A stretch of 64,000 nt of DNA from positions 1 through 64,000 of the forward strand of contig CAKNQN010000001.1 in assembly GCA_930990665.1 (NCBI GenBank), given 5' to 3'. The stretch's first letter is position 1. Each line of letters starts with the position of its first letter. The translations under genes and the position numbers were made by a program. Positions 59,404 through 64,000 of this stretch are shown here, piece by piece. Source of the DNA: an uncultured Clostridia bacterium. Its GTDB lineage: Bacteria; Bacillota; Clostridia; Christensenellales; Borkfalkiaceae. The notes beneath the pieces are model-generated. The model did no database searches. It had not been told where the DNA came from and saw only the letters and a list, made by a program, of their open reading frames with translations.

Positions 59404-60831
59404 GTGAATTACAGGAACAAAGAATGGAAAAACAGCATGCGGCTGACCGTTGACTACAATTACATGATGAAAAAGTTCATCGGTGAAGAGGGATTCAAAG
59501 ACGTCGATCTTTCGGAGATGAAGGAGGAGGCGGCCGACGCATTTGACTATGTAGCGGACAACCGCGGCAAAGGCATGATGGGCTGGACAGAGCTTCCGTA
59601 CAATCAGAAAGAGATCGTGGAAGACATCCTTTCTACGGCCAAAGAAGTGCGGCGCAAATTCAAATATTTTGTCGTGCTCGGCATCGGCGGAAGTGCGCTG
59701 GGTCCCATTGCGGTATTCAATGCGCTGTGCCATCTGCATTACAACGAGCTCGCGCCTTCCAAGCGCCGAGGCCCGAAATTCTATGTCGAAGACAACGTCG
59801 ATCCCGAGCGGATGGCGGCGCTTCTGGACATCATCGAGCCGGAAAAGACCTGCTTCAACGTCATCACAAAGTCGGGCGCGACCAGCGAGACGATGACGCA
59901 GTATCTCGTCATAAACGACATTCTGACCAAAGCGCTCGGTGAAAAGGCGAAAGAAAACATCATCGCCACGACCGACCATGCAAAGGGGAACCTGATCAAG
60001 CTTTCCAGACAGTACGGCTACAAGACCTTTTATATTCCCGACGGCGTGGGCGGGCGTTTTTCGGAGCTTTGCCCGGTGGGCCTTCTCCCGGCGGCGGTGC
60101 TGGGGCTGGACATCAAGGCGATGCTCGCGGGCGCGGCGTATATGGACGGGGTCTGCAACAAGCCTTCCGTCGCGAAGAATCCGGCGCTTGCCTGCGCGGT
60201 CCTGCAGGTGGCGGCGATGCGTCGCGGCAAGAATGTGGGTGTGATGATGCCGTATGCGGACAGTCTGAAACTGATGGCGGACTGGTACTGCCAGCTCTGG
60301 GCGGAAAGTCTCGGAAAGAATGTCACGTTGGACGGAAAGCCCTGCCATGCGGGGCAGACGCCCGTCAAATCTTTGGGTGTTACCGATCAGCATTCGCAGG
60401 TTCAGCTGTACACGGAAGGACCTTTCGATAAGGTCGTCACTTTCCTTTCCGTCGAGAACTATCGCACGGTCGTAGAGATCCCGCACGGCTGCGAAGATAT
60501 CCCCGATGTCTCTTTCCTCGGCGGCCATACGATGAACGAGCTGATCGCCGCGGAGAACAAGGCGACGGCGTACGCGCTCGCCAAAGCGGGGCGCCAGAAC
60601 TATACCATCCGTCTGCCCGAGGTGAACGAATTCACGTTGGGCGAGCTCATGTATCTGTTCGAGCTGCAGACGGCGTATGCGGGCGCGATGCTGAACATCG
60701 ACACTTACAACCAGCCGGGCGTAGAGGCGGGCAAACAGGCCACCTATGCGCTGCTGGGCAAAAAAGGTTATGAGGCGAAGCGCGCCGAACTCGACGCTGC
60801 TCCCGCCGCAGAGGAAAAATACATCGTTTGA
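59404..60831 (+). CDS. pgi: Glucose-6-phosphate isomerase
   Basis: A 475-residue glycolytic enzyme that interconverts glucose-6-phosphate and fructose-6-phosphate. Family motifs are 'VLGIGGSALGP', 'TKSGATSETMTQYLV', 'DGVGGRFSELCPVGLLPAAV' and 'GVTDQHSQVQLYTEGP'. The start is GTG 59404 after AGGAGG. The length is usual for the shorter Firmicute type. It is a single-gene transcript by its promoter and the hairpin that follows. Confidence 0.96.
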   Translation: MNYRNKEWKNSMRLTVDYNYMMKKFIGEEGFKDVDLSEMKEEAADAFDYVADNRGKGMMGWTELPYNQKEIVEDILSTAKEVRRKFKYFVVLGIGGSALGPIAVFNALCHLHYNELAPSKRRGPKFYVEDNVDPERMAALLDIIEPEKTCFNVITKSGATSETMTQYLVINDILTKALGEKAKENIIATTDHAKGNLIKLSRQYGYKTFYIPDGVGGRFSELCPVGLLPAAVLGLDIKAMLAGAAYMDGVCNKPSVAKNPALACAVLQVAAMRRGKNVGVMMPYADSLKLMADWYCQLWAESLGKNVTLDGKPCHAGQTPVKSLGVTDQHSQVQLYTEGPFDKVVTFLSVENYRTVVEIPHGCEDIPDVSFLGGHTMNELIAAENKATAYALAKAGRQNYTIRLPEVNEFTLGELMYLFELQTAYAGAMLNIDTYNQPGVEAGKQATYALLGKKGYEAKRAELDAAPAAEEKYIV

Positions 60832-60860
60832 TCTTTCGGGGTCGGTAAGAAGGAAATAAC

Positions 60861-60897
60861 GGAAAGCCCGCTTTTTAAAAACGGACTTTCTTTTTTA
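60861..60897 (+). terminator. Terminator of pgi
   Basis: GAAAGCCCG pairs with CGGACTTTC (one mismatch) around a central T/A-rich loop and runs into TTTTTT. Confidence 0.65.
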
Positions 60898-60925
60898 AGG
60901 GGCGTACCTCCTCACGGCGGGACGT

Positions 60926-60983
60926 CGCGGCTCTGTCCTCGGCGCGGCTCAGGCTTCGACGCGGCTCTGTCCTCGGCGCGGCT
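60926..60983 (+). repeat. 24-bp direct repeat
   Basis: CGCGGCTCTGTCCTCGGCGCGGCT occurs at 60926-60949 and 60960-60983, ten bases apart. Confidence 0.85.
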
Positions 60984-61096
60984 ACGCTCCTTATGTGATC
61001 TGATCCTAATAAAAGAATTTTGCGGCATTGCCGCAGCCATGGCGGATATTCCGCGAAAGAAAGGATTGCGGCGATGCCGCACGAACGGAGGAAAAA

Positions 61097-63169
61097 ATGC
61101 AGGCTGAATGGATCTGGCGCGGGAAGGGAAGTCCCGACGAATATGTTCAGTTTTATACGGATTTCGACTATGCGGGCGGCAAGTGCCGATTGCGTATCTG
61201 TGCCGACAGCATGTTTGCCATTTATCTTAACGGTGAACTTGCGGGGTTCGGGAAATATCCCGATTATCCCTATTACAGGGTGATCGACGAGATCGACCTT
61301 GCGCCGCAGGCGGTCCTGGGCAAGAATCGCCTTGCCATCGTCGTCTTTTATATCGGTGAAGATTTCTCCACGTATTATACGGGGGAGGCGGGGCTTTTCT
61401 TTGAACTGGAAGGGGACAAGGGTGTACTTGCCAAGAGCGGCAAGGAGACCATGTGCCGCTTATCGCCCGACTATGTGCAGCATTTCCGAAAGAAGATCAC
61501 GATGCAGCTTTGTTTTTCCTACCGCTACGATGCGGAGAAGGCGGACAACTGGAAGCTTGCGGGAAATCGGCCGCAGGGTTTTGAGCCGGCGGACGTGAAA
61601 GATCTTCCCAAGGAATTTTATCCCCGGCCCATCCGCAGGCTTTGTCTTGCGCCGGCCGTGAACGGGCAGATCGTGCAGCAGGGCAACTTTTCGGAAGGGA
61701 AAGAGGGCACGGCGGGCGAGCGCATGTTGCGGGCCGCACTCTCGTTTGTTCCGCCCGAAGAGATGTTCGGCGGGCACGCAGCAATTCGTACCTTTTCCAA
61801 GCCGGTGCGGATGACTTCGCAAAAGACGGGGATGTATATCATCGTGGACCTTGGAAGGGAAGAGGCTGGTTATCTTTATCTGGATTTTACCGTTCCGAAG
61901 GCGTGCGAAGTGGAGATCGCGTACGGAGAGCATCTGGTCGACGGCAGGGTGCGTTCCTACATAGACGGCCGGAATTTTTCTTTTGAATACCATGCCAAAG
62001 CGGGCGACAACCTTTTTTGCGATCCTTTCCGCCGTCTGGGAGGGAGATATTTGCAGGTATTTTTCCATACAGACAGCGTTATTTTGCGTTCGGTTACGGT
62101 TTTGCCTGTATTTTATCCGCTGGAACGGCGTCACAAAAAGATCGGAAACCGTCTTTATCGCGATATATACGACGTGGCTGTGCGCACGCTTGAGCTGTGC
62201 ATACACGATCATTTTGAAGATACTCCCTGGCGGGAACAGAGTTTTTATGCGATGGACAGCCGCAATCAGATGCTGTTCGGGTATACCGCTTTTCGAAACT
62301 ATGAACATGTGCGTGCGGGGCTTCGTCTCTTTGCGGAAGCGCGCCGGCCGGACGGACTGTTGACGCTCTGCTGTCCGCAGGGGCCGGGCAGCGACTATCC
62401 GATTCCGTACTTTTCGCTCGTCTATATCATAGAGGTCGCGGAATACTGTGAACATACGGGAGATCTCACCCTTGCCGAAGAAGTTTTCCCCGCGATGCGC
62501 GGCGTGCTGGATGCGGTTGAAGCGCGCATCCGTGAAAACGGGCTCATCGAAAATTTCGCGGATCCGAAGATATGGGACTTTTACGAGTGGACAGACGGTA
62601 TGGCCGGAGATGAGCATACACCCGCGTATGATGCGCCGCTCAACGGGTACTATCTCCTGGCGGCGGAAAAATTCGTCTGGCTCTGTGCGCAGATGAAGAG
62701 GGACGACGGCGGCACGGCGGCACGTGCGGAGCGGGTGGAAAAGGCATGTTCTCTCTTCTACGATGCGGAAAAGAAGCTGTATAAGACGTTTATCGGCCGT
62801 CCGGATCATTACAGCGAACTGGCAAACAGTCTTTTTGTCATGGCTGGGGTAGCGCAGGGCGAACAGGCAGACGCGATCCTTGAAAAACTTACGGAGAAAG
62901 AGAACGGCATGGTGGCTATTTCCGCAAGCCACTCCATTTTCAAGTATGACGCCCTGTTTACCCGTGGCAAAAAATATGCCGATTTTATCCTGAACGAAGT
63001 GGAAGACCGGTATGTGCATATGCTGCGTGCAGGCGCGACCTCCTTTTGGGAGACAGATCTCGGCTCGGAAGATTTTCTCCGTGCAGGCAGTCTCTGTCAT
63101 GGCTGGAGCTCGGTACCTGTCTATGTTTTTGACAAGCTCGGACTCTGTCCGGATGCAGAAGAGGAGTGA
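61097..63169 (+). CDS. GH78-like six-hairpin glycosidase (alpha-L-rhamnosidase-type)
   Basis: A 690-residue cytoplasmic protein without signal peptide. A beta domain (residues ~1-330, 'FAIYLNGELAGFGKYPDYPYY', 'VDLGREEAGYLYLDF') precedes an (alpha/alpha)6 barrel with the GH78 hallmark 'HFEDTPWREQSFYAMDSRNQMLFGY' in general pattern (Glu/Asp-Thr/Cys-Pro-Trp-Arg-Glu-Gln) and 'FYEWTDG' later. The conserved acidic residues around 'EDTPWREQ' are the likely catalytic site. The N-terminus is shorter than in typical GH78, so the sugar may differ. ATG 61097 has CGGAGG. A GH127 gene follows, which suggests degradation of a pectin or arabinan side chain. Confidence 0.8.
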   Translation: MQAEWIWRGKGSPDEYVQFYTDFDYAGGKCRLRICADSMFAIYLNGELAGFGKYPDYPYYRVIDEIDLAPQAVLGKNRLAIVVFYIGEDFSTYYTGEAGLFFELEGDKGVLAKSGKETMCRLSPDYVQHFRKKITMQLCFSYRYDAEKADNWKLAGNRPQGFEPADVKDLPKEFYPRPIRRLCLAPAVNGQIVQQGNFSEGKEGTAGERMLRAALSFVPPEEMFGGHAAIRTFSKPVRMTSQKTGMYIIVDLGREEAGYLYLDFTVPKACEVEIAYGEHLVDGRVRSYIDGRNFSFEYHAKAGDNLFCDPFRRLGGRYLQVFFHTDSVILRSVTVLPVFYPLERRHKKIGNRLYRDIYDVAVRTLELCIHDHFEDTPWREQSFYAMDSRNQMLFGYTAFRNYEHVRAGLRLFAEARRPDGLLTLCCPQGPGSDYPIPYFSLVYIIEVAEYCEHTGDLTLAEEVFPAMRGVLDAVEARIRENGLIENFADPKIWDFYEWTDGMAGDEHTPAYDAPLNGYYLLAAEKFVWLCAQMKRDDGGTAARAERVEKACSLFYDAEKKLYKTFIGRPDHYSELANSLFVMAGVAQGEQADAILEKLTEKENGMVAISASHSIFKYDALFTRGKKYADFILNEVEDRYVHMLRAGATSFWETDLGSEDFLRAGSLCHGWSSVPVYVFDKLGLCPDAEEE

Positions 63170-63177
63170 AATTTTTA

Positions 63178-63212
63178 GAGAGCGGGGCATAAACCCCGCT
63201 CTTTTTTCTGAT
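63178..63212 (+). terminator. Terminator of the GH78-like gene
   Basis: AGAGCGGGG-cataaa-CCCCGCTCT followed by TTTTT. Confidence 0.85.
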
Positions 63213-63351
63213 CAGACGGAAAAGATCAGCAAAATCCCCGTTTGTTTTATAGAATATTGTAATATCTCTGTTCTTATCCCGCTGAGCATGACAAACCCAT
63301 GCTCGTTGCCGAACCCGCTTTTTTTGACCGGGCAGAAATTTTTTGAAAATA

Positions 63352-63379
63352 TTGTTTTTTTACTTTCGCATGGTATACT
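63352..63379 (+). promoter_or_regulatory. Promoter of the GH127 gene
   Basis: TTGTTT (63352-63357), 16-base spacer, TATACT (63374-63379). Confidence 0.55.
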
Positions 63380-63416
63380 TTAACAAATCTGCATATTGTG
63401 CAGCAGGAGGGGAAGG

Positions 63417-64000
63417 ATGAAAACGATTGACTATCGGCAAGTGGAGATCCGCAAAGGTTTTTTCAAAGAATTGCAAAAGCTGAATGCGGAAGTATCTGTT
63501 TATAATATTTATAAACGTTTTGATGAAACGGGAAGATTTCGTGCGTTGAAATGTATACGGGACGACGAGCATAAGTCAAACATTTTCTGGGACAGCGACA
63601 TTGCCAAATGGTTGGAAAGCGTCGCCTACATTCTTGCCAAAAAGAAAGACGCAAAGCTGCAAAAACTGGCAAAGGATGTGATCGACGACATCTGCTCCAA
63701 TCAGTTGGAGAACGGTTATTTTAACAGTTATTTTCAGGTTTACGAGCCGGAGAATATTTTCAAAAGGCGTACCGATCACGAGTTGTACTGTGCAGGGCAT
63801 CTCATCGAGGCGGGCGTCGCCATGCACGAAGCCGGCGTCGATCATAATTTGTATGCGGCGATGAAGAGATATGCCGATTACATCTATGACCGCTTCGTCG
63901 TGAAAAAGGACACCGGCTTTTATACGGGTGGGCACCCGGAAGTTGAACTTGCGCTCGTAAAACTTTATGTCGCTTCGGGGGAAGAGAAGTATCTTGACCT
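63417..64000 (+). CDS. GH127 (DUF1680) beta-L-arabinofuranosidase-like protein, 5' part
   Basis: The frame starts at ATG 63417 (GGAGGGGAAGG upstream) and stays open to the window end, giving 194 residues. 'FWDSDIAKWLESVAYILAK', 'ICSNQLENGYFNSYFQV' and 'DHELYCAGHLIEAGVAM' match the N-terminal half of family GH127, which removes beta-L-arabinofuranose from plant glycoproteins and arabinans. Complete members have ~600-650 residues, so about two thirds are missing. The catalytic Cys cluster would lie beyond the window. It has its own promoter behind the GH78-like gene. Confidence 0.88.
   Translation, partial: MKTIDYRQVEIRKGFFKELQKLNAEVSVYNIYKRFDETGRFRALKCIRDDEHKSNIFWDSDIAKWLESVAYILAKKKDAKLQKLAKDVIDDICSNQLENGYFNSYFQVYEPENIFKRRTDHELYCAGHLIEAGVAMHEAGVDHNLYAAMKRYADYIYDRFVVKKDTGFYTGGHPEVELALVKLYVASGEEKYLD

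Overview
The window looks like the chromosome of a spore-forming, anaerobic member of the Clostridia (Firmicutes). The signs are a T-box leader on pheST, the sporulation protein YunB, a YlxY-like inactive polysaccharide deacetylase, MutS2, a class III (anaerobic) ribonucleotide reductase, rubredoxin, and strong Shine-Dalgarno sites with GTG/TTG starts. Plant-polysaccharide genes (GH78-like, GH127) suggest a gut commensal. Placement below class is inference; a Christensenellales-type organism would fit but I cannot prove it.

Layout. 1-1.65 kb is debris: the tail of a DUF3849-like mobile-element gene, a 5S rRNA and tRNA-Asn, a fragment resembling the oleate hydratase C-terminus, and a minimal IS200/IS605-like element with a chain of hairpins. 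1.8-11.5 kb is an AT-richer block: a TetR regulator, a DUF308 membrane protein, a CmpB-like membrane protein, a TerB-like protein, two ABC ATPases with one permease, a GT4 glycosyltransferase, a second TetR and oleate hydratase. I read it as a fatty-acid/membrane-stress island. Its right edge is a truncated membrane gene that runs into yunB near 12.19 kb, where the sequence becomes visibly GC-richer.

12.2-17.1 kb carries yunB and T-box-pheS-pheT. 17.2-27.3 kb is a carbohydrate locus: an AraC regulator, a GH78 gene cut after its N-terminal domain, a large lipoprotein, a binding-protein-dependent sugar transporter (binding protein and two permeases, no ATPase), and a secreted metallo-beta-lactamase-fold lipoprotein split by a one-base frameshift inside a 33-bp repeat.

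27.4-41.5 kb is mostly housekeeping: U32 peptidase/RlhA-like, MutS2, GNAT, deacetylase, M16 peptidase, deoxyinosine glycosylase, AlkD, Tex, AcpP, tRNA-Pro and a DUF1275 protein. 41.7-46.1 kb is a MarR-controlled heterodimeric ABC exporter. 46.3-51.1 kb is a metal/redox/sulfur block: a His-rich NifX-like protein, a ZIP transporter, a Crp/Fnr regulator, thioredoxin, rhodanese and a CoA-disulfide-reductase/rhodanese fusion. 51.3-60.8 kb has a lipoprotein, an alpha/beta hydrolase, MinD with a divergent MinE, NrdD-NrdG, Dut, rubredoxin, a TIM-barrel isomerase and Pgi. 61-64 kb starts a second glycan locus (GH78-like, then GH127, cut by the window end).

A theme across the window is short-range duplication: minisatellites and tandem partial copies of 20-103 bp occur in many intergenic gaps, including a decayed copy of the mutS2 3' end.
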